Positions 20,154 to 33,800 of a stretch of DNA of 64,000 bases are shown piece after piece. The notes under the pieces are model-generated. The model was not told the DNA's origin, did no database searches, and was given only the letters and a program-made list of their open reading frames with translations. The stretch is from Laguncularia racemosa (taxonomy: Eukaryota > Streptophyta > Magnoliopsida > Myrtales > Combretaceae). The stretch is from contig JBBMOL010000140.1 of NCBI GenBank assembly GCA_037954665.1, forward strand, positions 930,001 to 994,000, in the 5' to 3' direction. Every line of letters begins with the position of its first letter. The first letter of the stretch is position 1. Both the position numbers and the translations under genes were made by a program.

Positions 20154-23000
20154 TTATTAAGTTTAGTGATGTTATATTTCTTGGTTAACATTTTTTAAAT
20201 GAAACTTTGAGTAGGAATAAAATATGGGTGAAATAATTGCACTTTGGCTTGTATTCATGATTTTATACTTTAATAACATGATACATTTCAGATTCACATT
20301 TAGTTGATTTAGAAGTTTATGGTTATTGCAAAAGTATGGGTTTATATTTATTAGTTAATATAGGTTTGGATTAATTTAGTTCCTAAACTTTGATTTAGAG
20401 TATTTAAATTTCTAATCTCAACGAAAGGACCAATTTGATCTCGGAACATTATGAGTAAAACAAATAATAATATCATGAACTCTAGAAAAATCATAAATTA
20501 AGGTAAGATTTGACGGGATATGTATGTTTATGAAACCATAGGTTATGCAAAGTACAAGACTTCAAGAAGTCATCAAATTTTATCCCCAATTTCCAACTTT
20601 TATTGATTTCAAGGAACTTATTTGGTATATTCTCAAATTCCATTGACCCAATTTTTCCTTCATGGCCTAATTCTAAACGCGTAGGAAGTGTTGAAAGAAC
20701 GGGAGACCAATTCATTACTTGTCCCAATTGTGTACTTTGCACTTCAAATAATTTACTTTTAATTTGGATTAGAGCGCATTTTAAAACCACAACGAAAAGG
20801 GATAAAATAAAATAAAAAATCCGTTGAACTTTTAAAGTATAATTTTAATTTATTATAACTTTTCTAAATGTGTATTTGGATTACAAAATATTACTAAATT
20901 CTTATAATTTTTAGATTTTAGTAATGATTATTTGAAGATTATTTTATGTTTGTAAAAGTTATAAAAAAAATTACAAATTAAAATTTAATAATAGTTCAAG
21001 GAATGTATTTGCGATTTTCTTATATAGAATTTATGAAAAGAAAAATAGTGTAGGCAGCTAGTAGCTGTTTGTACATAATTAGTCCAAGTCAATACTAGGA
21101 AGCAACACGTGGCCCCAGTGCATGACCTTGTACATTTTTTGACTTGGTAGGAAGCAACACGTGAGTTTATATGGCTAAAAACAAGAACATGCCTACCACC
21201 TAATATTTCTACATTTGATTATGCAACAACGTTAGCTTGCTTTGTACAAGATGGAAAAGGTTCCTCGAGGAAAGCTCGGTAAATTTGAACACCTCCCCGT
21301 AATTAAGTATGAGGTCAACCATGACTTTGGCTCAACAATTGTTAACAACAACCTCGATTTAGGGGAAAAAATTACGACAATTTATTTTCATATTAGGTTA
21401 GTTATTAGAATGTTTTTACCTTTATCTTTAAATTTTTCATTTCATAATAATTTTCTTAGAAATGATCATGCAATACAATTATAAATAATTTTATATAAAT
21501 AAAATTAAACATAATTAATAAATAAATTAGATCCATTTCTAATTGTATTTAAGTTTAAACCCAACACCTAAATTCATTTCATAAATTATTATATACAAAC
21601 CCATTTAAAATTTAAATGTCTACTATTTGAAGTTTTTAATTTACTTTCTTCTCTAGACACACAAACTCTCTCGTCATCCAATGCTGAGAGAGTGTTACGA
21701 GATGGACCTTCCATTAGTACATGATTTTACTATCATCTCTATTAAGACACCATCCATGAAATAGATTGAGAGCCTCTTCACTAGACATGCACATAAACTC
21801 TTTTTTTTTAATTTTGAATTTTGATAAATTTTCTAGCTGTTTAATATCTTTCAATTCTCTTATCAACATTAGGCCGTGAATAGCACCAAAATTATATGTA
21901 TAAGAGAGAGGGAATGGGTTTCTATGAAACAGCGCACATTGAGGTGAAAAGGACCACAAGAAGGTGCTTGCTTAGTTTGAAACCTCTACGGGGGAGGACC
22001 ATTGTGCTTGAGAGAGTTATTGAAAAGGGTGTTTAAATTGAACGTTCCAAGAAAGAGAGGAACAACCATTCCGATGATCAGAAACTGCCATACTCAAGTT
22101 TGGAAGCTGCGTGTACGAGGTTTGAAGTCAAACTGATGGGATTCGGGCAACAACTAGCTGTTGCTTTGTGTTTGTGATATACATCAACGCTTTTGCAATA
22201 AGGAGGCAGTAAGCTTTCCTCAATAACCGCCTGGAAGTTGAAGAATTACACAAAAGGGAATTCACCTGAGAAGAGACACATACGAACAGGACACAGACTT
22301 TTTCACTTTTCTGTAAGTTTGTTTCATATTATAGTTTACCCAGAACGTAACATTCTATTACTTTTTACTATCTCCCTGGAATACCTTCTCTTGAGATGAA
22401 CAATCATCAACCCAATTGATGTGCCACAACAGTTATCATGTAAATGTTACCCTTGGTTCGAATTAATTTATCTTGGGTAAGCTCTCGGCACTATCAACAT
22501 TACTCTACAGCGGTCTGATACACAAGCCTAATCCTTCTTTCAAAAAGTCGAATCCAAAATACGTATGACATCGATACATGCCCGTTTGCTGCAATACATA
22601 ATCGAATTATGCAGTGACAAGAGTCATGGCCATGGCAGGAGAATGGACAGTCTCAGTTTCACAAAGCCAGGGGTGTGCTACAAACTGACTCCCTGAGACA
22701 TCCCTTGATTCTAGTTTCATGTTGCTTAGATATCAATCTCATCATAATCTAGGATTGTCGAATATATTCAGTCAGCTCTTTCGTTATCCCGAAAATACAT
22801 TATATTATGCACATAAAGTGATCTACATTAGCATAATATCGGATCATATTTTGTGTAATTTTATAGTTAAGAAGCTATATATGGCTACCTTGTAATAACT
22901 ATTCATAAACTTAAAAAGAGCAGCCTTAGAACTCGCCAAGTACTACATATTATCTGCATGATTCTTCTACTGGAATGACGTAGCCTGTGACCCGGATGCA
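20154..23000. other. Intergenic region 3' of the NPH3-like gene
   Basis: No recognisable protein domain. Two copies of TAGGAAGCAACACGTG lie at 21096-21111 and 21148-21163 (52 bp apart), each containing a CACGTG box. 22040-22700 is less AT-rich and more complex than its surroundings, which could reflect an old gene remnant or transcribed flank, but I could not match it to a family. The 3'UTR of the NPH3-like gene is expected just below 23000. Confidence 0.45.
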
Positions 23001-25434
23001 TCAGGCTCTCTTTGATTTCCTACTTCCGAGCATGGTTATTCGGCGGAAGATTTTCATCAATCTATTTGCACACTTCCTTTGTGATGCAATACTCACAGAG
23101 CCAATGCAACCAGTCACTTGCCCAACTGAGTTTCTTCGGCTGCCCATCGATCTATTCTCGGCATTATGCCCTCTGGTGCTTTGAGTTTTGCTCGCATTAA
23201 GCTCTCTTTTCTTAGCAATACTTTGCATTTGGAGACTTTTCTTCAGACACGTGAGCTCTTTCTCGAGATTCTGAATCCTAAAGCTTGTGGATACATATTC
23301 CTCTTCCTGGAAATCTGGCATTTGCGTGATAGGATCACTTTGTAGTAAAAAGCTCAAGGGCTTTGTACCGGTTTCTACCTCATCCGTGAATGGACTCTCT
23401 CCTAAGTTTTGACTCTTGGAGAAAGGACACCTAGAGCTTGAGAGGCTCCCCGAATATTCTCCAAAATGCGTGTATCTGAAGGAATCAGAACACTCTTTGA
23501 AAGCTTGTTGAGTGTTGAGCTGCTGTATAAAAAGTGCTTGGACGATCAACCGCAACGGCATCAACTCGTTCTGAACGGCTTCAATGCACACCTCATGGGA
23601 CAATTTTTGGCAGCTGAGGTACTTGCAGACTGCCCCCTTCTCTTCTTGGGATATATCTGGGTGTGTCTGAATGAAAAAGAGAAAAAAAAAAAAAAAGAAG
23701 AGATACATGTATCAGAAGTGTTCAGCACTTCAAGAGCAGATGCTTTATCTACTTTGCTATATGCGATGAAGGATCGATCCGTCACACTCATTTTACAAAG
23801 TGTGAGTTTTACCTGAAGAAAAATGTTCAATGCTCTGTAGAGATGATCATGACTCCGCCGGTACGATATCGGAACAGCTTCAATGAACTGCATGAACCTC
23901 TTTGGTCTCATTTTTGAGTCGGAAGCTATCGTACATAGATATCCATCCCATAATTCTGCCACAACTGAGTGATTTTCTGATGGAGTGTGACTGGAATCCG
24001 TGTCTGATGATACATAAGTTGAAATTATGCTCTCCATTGTAGTCACCTCTTTGCTAGAAGATATGGACTCTGTCCCAGTTATTGGGAGGAGAAGATCATT
24101 TAATTGCGCAAGATGTAACATTGACCCGATTTGATCTTGCAGTTTTGCATTGCTTTTGTTCTTCAAACCGATATGAATTGAGTTCGAAAGCAATGCAAAA
24201 TAGAATCCAATTGGTATCATTTTCCCAGCCTTATCTCCCATGGGAAGCAAATCAAGAACACCATTCAGGATTGTTGAAACTTCATTATCTGCACAAGCGT
24301 CCACATCACATTCATTGGAGCTGTCGCATGGTTGATATGTCTGATTTGAGATAATCCACTTGTTTGCATAGAATACTATGATGGGACTCACATATTTTTC
24401 CTTCATTCCTTGTCTTCTCAAGGATCCTATAATTCTCTTGAAGAATCCAAAAGGGAGCGCAACAAGTTCTTTCATCCAAAGATCTTGATCTAACAACTCC
24501 TTGGCTGCCTCACAGCTCCAAGGATGATAAGCCAATGCCTCCATTGTAACCACCGGATGGTCTCGTCTTCCATCCGGGTCAAGGATCTCCATGCAAGCCA
24601 TAAAGGCAATAGATTCGATGCATCGGCTCACAATCAGCAGCTCTTCAGCCCAAGGAAGCAAATTTTGGCATTTTTGGAGTACAATCAAAGTATCATCCCA
24701 ATTCTGCAGAACCACCTGGTTCATATATAGATCAAACCTCTCACAGAGATTTCCAGAGAAGAAATCTTCTGTCATTTCAAGAAACTCGGCTGCACATCGC
24801 AAGGGTGCAATGTTGAAAGGAGTGATCAATGTGGATGATCCATATATGAATAGTACAATAGTCTCAAAGGCTTCGGCTCCTCCAGGAAATCCTTGTGGGA
24901 GCTCAACATGACTTGATTCGCTTAGCATTCTCGCGAAGTATCCACTCCTTGAGGACAGTGGAAACTGCAGTAGAAACAGGCAACCGATTCTTCGTTGTCA
25001 TGAAATATGTCTTGCCAAGAATTTAGACAAAACACCGTTGTATGAGCACTTTGTAAGATTACACAAATTTGGATATTACTAAGGTGTAGACTTTTTCAAC
25101 ATTTGTTATAATCAGAAACTTTAAAATTGTCAAATACTACCTTCTACCCAATTAACAATTCATCTTACCTTGTGCAGGTTGAAAACTCTGTCGCCTAATC
25201 GAACGCGAATTGAAGCAGGAAAACCGGTTTCTTGACTCCTGAGAGGAAAAGGTTGAATGTGTATCAGCCACCTCAAAAAAGTTGTATGACAATAAAGAGC
25301 AGAACAATTGTATATGTAACATGAAAAGCATACCATGAAAGAACTTTGATTTTAAGGAGAGTTCCTATGTTAGGAGAAGAGAGTGGACTTGATACCACTG
25401 AGCTACAGGTATCTTTAGGACTTGCTTCTTCCAT
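23001..25434 (-). CDS. NPH3/RPT2-like (NRL) BTB/POZ domain protein
   Basis: Four coding exons on the minus strand: 25434-25334, 25238-25169, 24964-23813 and 23666-23001, all with GT-AG introns (95, 204 and 146 bp). Joined length is 1989 nt, 662 residues, normal for the family. The protein has an N-terminal BTB fold (about residues 35-150; GDRVFNLHK, SRSGYFARML, GGAEAFE, CAAEFLEMTEDF), then an NPH3 domain (about 220-490; DLWMKELVALPFGFFKRII, DHLYRALNIFLQ, then across the last intron THPDISQEEKGAVCKYLSCQ, KLSHEVC, AAQNELxPLRxIVQ-like), and a C-terminal coiled coil (about 571-597) with a basic tail. NRL proteins act as substrate adaptors for CUL3 E3 ligases, often at the plasma membrane. It most resembles, from memory, Arabidopsis At5g48130. 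The start is the first ATG in frame with the conserved exon 2. No defect seen. Confidence 0.93.
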
Positions 25435-25546
25435 AAGAGCTCTAGATCAATCTCATGATAGTTGAATAATGTGGTGCTTTATTTTCACTTAAAAGGTTTG
25501 TAATCCTTCTTAGGAAACACAATACAGTAAAATTTAGGCTTCTAGA

Positions 25547-25556
25547 CTTTATAAAA
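25547..25556 (-). promoter_or_regulatory. Candidate TATA box of the NPH3-like gene
   Basis: The minus strand reads TTTTTATAAAG about 115 bp upstream of the start codon at 25434, giving a predicted 5' leader of about 85 nt. AT-rich surroundings make chance matches common. Confidence 0.35.
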
Positions 25557-27680
25557 ACAGGGGAAATAAAAATATGATATTATGTGGGAAGAAAAGTGTA
25601 GTACAATTACTTTGAGCTTATAGGAAATTCACCTATTAAATATCATATTTAATATTTGGTTAGCAGTTCATTGGGAGTTATTTAAAGTATATAAGATTTA
25701 CCCATTTAAAAAAAAAACGAAAAAAAACTCAATCCATAATATCATTATGATTTAATAATATAAATATTATATCAACATAATGAATCACATTTAATTTCTT
25801 TCTTTAATATGTATAATAATTAATTTTAAAATTAAAAAACTCAACCCATATAAATCATATATTTTTTTATTTTTAGATTAGTGGTAATTGGTAACTTTTA
25901 TTTTCTTTTTTCTTTTTTTTTTTCAGATTTGGCGCAGCTGTTTTATTTCCAACTGTAGTCAAGGTCAACAAGCACACGAGTGAAATCATAAAGCAACTTT
26001 TAAGGGTTTAAAAGACGTTCTCGAAGGCAGGGAAGTTGATTTTTTTTGTACCATTTCCATGGCCTTGGACACATAAAATAAATAATTGTAAGGGTTGAAG
26101 TTTTCCTCTTCCTCTTCCTTTCATATAAAGTTTCCATCACCCTTTTTCTAGGGCCATTAGAAGTAGGCGAGCTTTACAAAACCCATGTGGGAAAATTTGC
26201 CATTTTATTATTTCCATATATTTGTATCTGCAATATCAGTAGTTGTGTACTCTTTGCATGTGCTATTGTACTAAATTTTCAATAGAATAGCAAAACCTAG
26301 TTAATCATCAACTACCATGGACTTCCTAAAAATCATAACATAAGTTCTTATAATTATGTTTTTGTTAAGTTATTTTCTGAGTAAAAGATAAATAAAACTA
26401 TATCAATGATTACAATAAAAAAGTGAATTTGAACTCAATTTATTTTATTAAAAAATCAATTTTTATGCTATTAGGTTAAAAAGGTTTTAACTATATACAC
26501 TTGATTTTAAAATATATCTTTCATTAACTTTTCAATATATAAAACATTAGAATATGTATATAAAAAATGGGTTTACATATATTTCTTCACAAATCATGTA
26601 AGGAGGGATAGTATTTCTTCTTATAAGAATGGAATAATGGTAAAGACTTTACGGTTCAGTTAGTATGTATACTATCTTTTTACAATAATGATAAAAATGC
26701 AAAATCACTCTCTTTATTAAAAAAACAAAAGAAAAAAAAAAGTAAAAAAACCCAATAATGATGGCTTTTTAAGAATCCTAGGTGGTTGGTATAGATCTAA
26801 TGTGTAGAAAAATGAGAAGGTTGCATTGGAAAAGATAAAAGTGACAATGAAACCATGGAAAAATGCTAACAAGAATGACTTAAAAATAATTAGTGAGAGA
26901 GGGATGAAGTACCGGATAAGTTTTCGTCCACGGACTTACGGTAAATGCTAGCAACCAAGACGGCACGGCTTCTTGAAATTCGGGTGCTTTGAAAGACGTA
27001 GTTTTGCTTCCGTCCTTGCTTAACAAAATTTCAATCCTAATAATTGTTTCACCAACTTACATTACAAAAAAACAAAAAAGAAGAAGAGAGAGAGAGAGAG
27101 ATTGCCAACTCTTATAGTATAATAACATAAATATCAATTTTTTAATAAAATAGATAGGATTTTAAATATATATATATATATAATTTAGCATTTTAATATC
27201 GTAAAATAATAATCTTTTCATAATTTTTTTTCTTCCCAAAAATAAAATAAGGTCAAATTACAGGAACACCCTTGAAAACTATGAATATTACGGAAAGATC
27301 CTAAACTTAAAAGTGACAACGCTTTGATCTCTTCAAAAATTCCAAGACTAGAAAATTCTTCATCCAATATAATAGTCAATAAGTCTTTTACATAAAACAT
27401 ATACACCTAATCATTTTTTTGTAACTAATTCCTCACCTGATTTAATGGTTTTTTTTATAAAAATGAATATTTCATCAATTAATACGTGTGAATCGAGTAG
27501 TAAATCGGCTCCAAAATCATTGCAATTGTGAACTTATATAAAAATTGGTTTGCTATTACATTAGAAAAAAAAATTAAAGGAATCTAAACAATGCATTTTA
27601 GAAATTCATAATCCTTTTATAATTTTGGTAGTTTTCAAGAATATCTCTATAATTTATTAAAAAAAATTAATATTTCTTCT
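25557..27680. other. Upstream region of the NPH3-like gene, no gene seen
   Basis: AT-rich with no coding sequence. It includes a pyrimidine-rich stretch at 25900-25925, a moderately complex segment at 25925-26180, short GA repeats near 27080-27100 and a TA run near 27167-27182. 27250-27660 has weak inverted similarity between its ends (around CCTTGAAAACTATGAATATT and its counterpart near 27600-27660), possibly an old MITE. Confidence 0.4.
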
Positions 27681-27689
27681 CAAGGAATA

Positions 27690-28410
27690 CTCTTAAATAA
27701 TGAATTTTTTTTTAAATTTGTGAAATAAAGTACTTAAAAAAATTATTTCAAAAATAGATTGTGAATGCATGAAATCAATCTATGTCTTTAGTGTAATTTT
27801 TTTTTAATCATTGAAAACAATTATAAAAAATCATGATTTTTACACCCATTTTATACTTTATCTTATAATATACAAAAAGAAAAAGAAAAAAAAAAACTAA
27901 TACTAATACGATTTGCTTTTTTCACTTTAAAGAATCATAACTTTTCATTCGTATGGAATTATAAAACTCGTAATATATCAAAAAAAAAAGACTAATTTGA
28001 GCCTACTATAACTAACACCAAATGTGTAGTCGTTTGGTATTTTTATGAGAATGAAATTACTATGTTTTCATAGCTTAATAGTTACTAGATTAATTAAAAA
28101 AAAATAAGAGACTAAGTTTATGAAAAATCATGATTTTCACACCCTTTTATGCTTTATCTTATTTCTTCGTATATTATAACATAAAGTATAAAAGAAAGTG
28201 AAAATCATGATTTTTCATAAATTTTTTTCAATGATTAAAAAAAAAATTACAATGAAGGTGACCAAAGGCATAAACCAAGTCTGTACCTTCAATACAAATT
28301 GATGAAGACGTGGACCTAATTTGTACCTTTACAAACTATTTTTGGAATAATTTTTCTAAATACGTTATTTGGCGACTTTTAAAAAAAAATATTATTTAAA
28401 AGCATACCTC
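27690..28410. repeat. Fold-back element with a three-copy hairpin motif
   Basis: A ~48-bp motif containing ATGAAAAATCATGATTTTCAC then CTTTTATxCTTTAT occurs at 27822-27867 (+, diverged), 28118-28164 (+) and inverted at 28176-28225. The last two form a hairpin with an ~11-bp loop. The outer copy continues the symmetry: TTTTTTTTTAATCATTGAAAA at 27797-27817 pairs with its inverse near 28226-28250, and AAATTATTTCAAAAATAGA-type sequence near 27745-27765 pairs with its inverse near 28335-28360. Hence arms of about 190-230 bp enclosing the region. Exact ends and target duplication could not be fixed. Confidence 0.7.
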
Positions 28411-31230
28411 ATTCCTTCTCATAGTGATACAACTATTATTAATTGGTATATAGCTCCTTTTTATCTAGGAAATTTGTTATTTTCATTCACTTAAAAATCA
28501 AACAATAACTTACCGATTTATTTTTATGGCATAGAGCAAATACCCTACCCTAAACGATTGTGTAAAATACAATTTCCTATTATTTTTAATAATATCTTGG
28601 CGAATATAGTGAGGATGAGAGTTGAAAATGTCATTTTGTGATTCCTAAATTCTTATAATTCGATTTCACTCTTTACTTAACTATTGAAATTAAGTAAGAA
28701 AAATATTTAAACAAAATCATGGTTATTGGTGTGATCCTTCCACACTCACTAAACTCTCATTGTGAAAAAATAAGAGAGGAATTGCAATTAACTCTCCTAA
28801 ATTTTATTCCCAATAGAATTCATTCCTAAACTTAAAAAATGTACTTTCACGTCTACTAAAATTTTTATAAATTGGTAGCCTTAGAGGATGCTTACTTTTC
28901 CATCTAAAAAGCGTTAATATTAAAGTTAAGGAAGTGTTAAAAAATATTTTGATAAATTAATTAAGTATATTTACATTATAATCAAAATTTAAGACGGTCA
29001 TTTGTAATCTTGTATAGGTTAATTTGTGGATTTATAGGAATTTAAAGATATAAAATTATATTTTCTAAATTCAGAAAGGTGTACCGTCGAAAGAACATAA
29101 GCGGTGAAACTTCGGAGTCAAAAAGTTCTCTGTATTGGGGGAGACATCCATTAGTTGGTAAGCAAATCTAGGTACGAAATTCTTCCCAAAAGTTCAGCGT
29201 CCCCAACACGCAAAGCAAATGGAGAGGCTTGAACTTAAAAGACAATTGCTCACGGGGGAAATAAATAAATAAACAAAGTGAGACAATTTTACATAAGTGA
29301 TTGTAGTTTGATTGGTTTGGTTTGATTTATGAGCCAAATTGAATAGAACCATATTTGAAATGGTTTGATTTAAGTTATTTTTAAAAATATTTTAATCTAT
29401 TTAATAATTTTAATAGTTATCAGAGTTTTTAATCGAATATTAATATTTAAATTAAAAAATATTATACAAAAATATAAACCATATAATATTATATTACGAT
29501 TACATTATATCTTAAATAATAGTTAAGGCATACTAGTTTACTTGAGAAATGAAAGAGGAAAGTCAAGAAAAAAAAAGTAGACTATAAAGATTGAAAGTAA
29601 AATGAAAATCAATAAAAAAAGAAAGGGTAAATAAAGTTAATAGAAATATCAATATGGCTTAATGTCTCTTGATTTTATTTTTTTCAATAAGAAGCAACTT
29701 TGTTTTACTCGTTTTTAAACCAAACTGCAAATTGTTTGGACCATTTCCAAATTGAAATAGATATTAAAAATATATATATATTGTGATTCTATACAATTCA
29801 ATTCTGTTCAATTTTATGAGTAACCCTAAGAAAAAGTATTTTTTACAACCTGAAATTTAAAAAAAAAAAAAAATGCATCTGCCGTCGCAATCTACAATAG
29901 AGGCACATTAACTTTTCAAATTTTCAAGCTGCAAAAAGTACACTTTTAAATTTAAAGAGTTTATATGCACTTAAACAATATTTAGGGGTGTAATTGCAAT
30001 TTGTGTAAATATTTATATACATTCAAAAATATCAATCAACTAGGATATTATGTCCAAAGAGTGCCAAAATTAGGGTTTCGGATATTCAAGAATCCCTTAT
30101 GAGTTCATAGAATATACATTCGTATATATAACAATTAAATTATTTCTCACTTAGTCCTAATATTTATATACATTCATAAATCACGAATCATATAGGATAA
30201 CATGTCTGTCGAAGCGTATCAAATCGAAGTGTTTCACGTGCACAACAATTTTCGAAATTGGAAGTTACAAGTATCGTCTCGTAATAAAATATATAAAAAA
30301 TAAATTGGTGGTATCAAATATCTGAAGTATTGACATCCAGTGTATATGAAGACCTCCATCTATTTGTCCCATTATTGGTGGCTGGTTGAGGGGTGTGAAT
30401 CCTTGTTTCTTCTTCTTTTTCTCAGATTCAGGTTTTTGGGTGGTAGCAGTCCAGCTAACATGCTTGAAATTGAAGCAATACATTCCTTCAAAGCTGCAGA
30501 GATGTAGCACAAAATCATAGGGGAGAGGCTGAATATTTGTTGGAGTAATAATATACGGGTCGGTGCTTTAACTCTTTTAACTTTAACATTGAATATTTTT
30601 GTCATCATTTATTCAACGGCATTCATCAACCTTTCTGCATGTGAGGAATCATCGACTGTCATCAATATTAGATTTAGCTCATGCATGCTTTCTTAATATA
30701 TATATATACATAGGTATGTGTAATAACCACGTCGCTCCTAAGTACAATGGAAGGGCTAAAGAAGAACTATATTTTCTATACATTGTAGATCCATGATCTG
30801 GTTGATGTAGACATGTAGTAAATGTGCGTGAAGTACGAGTTCCTGGTTTAATATATAACACAAACGGGACTCCAAAGTCCAAGGGCATACAGATACAAAC
30901 GTGAAGATGTTCAAGCACTAATCATCAACCACAACAGGATTTTAGTCTGCCGCAACGCAACCCATTCAAAGTCTAAAAACCCGCCAATCTCGGCAAACTC
31001 GTCAAGTCTTACAATCTTTAAAACGTAGAAAATTTTAAGTCACCAAGAATATATGAAGCAGTTCGATCATGATAATCTTATGGTAAGTCCTATTACCATA
31101 CTCCTCGACTCACTGATAATCCTCTTGAAAGTCTTACCGAACCTCATACCCAGAAATCCATTCTATAGCCGCTAGTCGCCCAAGTAGAAGTAATCTTCCA
31201 TAATATGATGCTCACAAGGGCCTATGTAAT
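28411..31230. other. Gene-free AT-rich region
   Basis: No supported gene. 28410-28830 contains segments such as GGAATT/AATTCC-type and TCTCATTC/GAATGAGA-type sequence that resemble MITE termini, not resolved. Open stretches at 30265-30608 (-) overlap each other in different frames, show no known domain and look incidental. Confidence 0.4.
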
Positions 31231-33779
31231 GTAACTTATACGAGGCAAGTATACTTATAATTAAGTAGTATAGTAAATTAAATATGAATGCTATCCTGTA
31301 GAGATTGCAAATACCAATACCAATCTATATTCTATTATTTAATAAATAAATTTTAAGAAATTAATTAAATTAAAATTTAAAACTAATTACTAACTAAAGA
31401 ATCTAGGAAGCTCAATTAAAAATTAAAAGAGCAAAACAAATAAAGATTAACTTCAATAATACAACACAAATATCTAGACTTTATTTCTCTTAGGATTTCT
31501 CCTGTGATGTTAACAAAATTTATCTAATTCCATCATTAATTCCATTGACTAGGACAAGTCCTAAATTAAGTCAATAGCTTTTTCAAGTCTATTAACTCTA
31601 ATCTCAAAAATACTTATTGAATATTCTTCCTAATAGTATATTTCAATATTACATTATAGAATAATGAACTCTCTCAAAACATGAATCCTTCAATATTGTA
31701 AAGCAATACGTCGTCAAAAGATTCAACCAGAAAATCCTAATCTTGAAGCATAAAAAATGCTCTCCTCCCTCTTCTAAAGCCATAGAGTCTCTAAAATTCG
31801 TGTGTCAAAGATATAAGCTCAAGTCCTCTCTTTACCTTATATAGTAAACATTGAAAAACCCTAATTTAATGTCAACATAATGTATTAACATGGTCATGCT
31901 TTGGCCCATGTCTATTCCTAAGCTTTTGAACTTGATCTAAAAAATAGGAATTAAAATCGACACAACTTAGACATAGTTGTTTCTACCAACATGCCCAAAT
32001 CAATATGATCATGTCATATGACTTAATTCATGCCGAGATGTATATGATTGTTAGACACAATCACGTCTTGTCCTTGTATATCTCTCATCTAAAAATTCTT
32101 CAAAACTTCTAATTCAACCAATTCTTGACATAATTATGTCTAACGACCATATCAACCTTCCAAAGCTCATAACTCCATTATTTCAGTTTTAAATTGATTA
32201 AAATTTAATTCATTTTCTTCTTTTTCACGTCAATAACTCCTCAAACCCCTAAAATTAAAATATTACTCAATTAAGTATTAAATTATTTTAATATATACTA
32301 AACTTCCTTAACTAACATAACTAATTAAATGTCTATTAGTAACAATCACTTACATCTACTAATAAAAATAGACACGCATGTATGTGTATGGTACAATCAC
32401 ATAGACTTAATTGTGCACTCATGACACCAACTTATGGCAATTATCTCCGTTCATTCAATTGTTCTATACCTTATGCACTTAACATACAATGTTTGTTGTA
32501 CTTTAATTAGTTTATGGATTAGTCAGTCCTTCACCCCATATATTAGGCAATGAAAAAGAGAGTAACCACTACATGATGTTCTCAATCTATAAAACTTACC
32601 AATACTCATTCCAAAACCCAATTATCCCTTATGGGCCTCAAGTTGAACCTTATCAGAAGCAAATCATACTAGCTTACCAACCACTATAATGCTCACTATT
32701 AGTTAGTTTACACTTTCATATCAAATTCTTATAATAAGTCAACATACATCGTACAACCTATCATTTAACCTAATTTAACTACTTCATTCCATTTTTACAA
32801 CCCACTTAATTGACATTGTAGGCTAGTCCACAATTTGCACTTCCCAACAATTAAATGAAAGACATCCATGCCAAGCAGTTCAAAAATCAATCATCAATCA
32901 CCACAAATGTTTATGTTCAAATTAAGTTATATACAATTTCATGTAGGATAATGAGAAATAGGAAGTAGCTAATGCACAATCAACAAACCACTAGGAAAAG
33001 AATTGGTTACTATCTTGATTTCTTGAAATTGTACCTTGGTATCTATTAAAAGAAGAGAGAGAGAGAGAAAGAAAAAAAAAAAAAAACTCATACTTCATTT
33101 TAGAATTAAGCCTTAAAAAAACTAATGAAGTCCTATACTATAGAACCAAATGACCAATTCATTATTTCAATAGCCCATTCCTTCATGAAAAACCACCAAG
33201 CCAAATTTACCCTAGTTTTTTATCTGTATATCGATCAACTAATTCTATATCGGCCAATGATATCTATAAATATTAACCATTAAGAAGATTTTCACCAATG
33301 TAAACTTTCTAACAATATTTACACAATTGAACTTTTGCTTCGTTAGACTGAACCGATATCCTTTTAAAAAATTAACTCATTCACATATTCTACTCTCTAA
33401 GATTCAATCTTGAATCTATTTTTATGAATGCAATGCCTGATTATCTTCTAACTTCATCATTCTACAACCATAACAATAATCCGTAACTTTTATTACATTT
33501 ACACATCCTTCCATATCAACATTTACTGAAGAACTCCAAATAACCATTTGTCCTTCAACAAGCAATGACATCATCACATAGTGAGTATCTCAAGATTTCC
33601 CAAAATTATATGTCTCATCGATGAACTTAAATTACTCCTTGCTTAACTCCTCGATTTCAGCAATATCTGCTTTTAAAATTTTCAAAAAAAAAATTCAACG
33701 AATCAAGAAATATTCCCTTAAAATTCTCAACACATTTATTTTGATGATTTCTTATCGTGTATGGGAATTCAATTCTAAT
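31231..33779. other. G-poor, C-rich strand segment, probable old retroelement sequence
   Basis: The plus strand is conspicuously depleted in G relative to C over about 2.5 kb. The left part includes an ACGAGGCAAGTATACTTATA-type segment and CTCTTTACCTTATATAGTA. Similar strand skew occurs at 7000-8000 and 45560-47600. Such skewed AT-rich DNA is common in plant LTRs and their leaders. No coding potential. Confidence 0.35.
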
Positions 33780-33800
33780 TGTAACACCCCAAAATTGGGG
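33780..33800 (+). other. Possible LTR terminus (TGTAACACCCC hairpin)
   Basis: TGTAACACCCC followed by AAAA and TTGGGG, so the first 20 bases fold as a small hairpin. TGTAACACCCC is a frequent 5' terminus of plant Ty3/gypsy LTRs. A (TA)n run follows. I could not find a matching CA end or second LTR, so this may be a fragment. Confidence 0.3.

Noticed and set aside
30265..30608. Overlapping minus-strand frames with basic stretches
   Set aside because: No recognised domain, no splice context, and the two frames disagree; treated as incidental.
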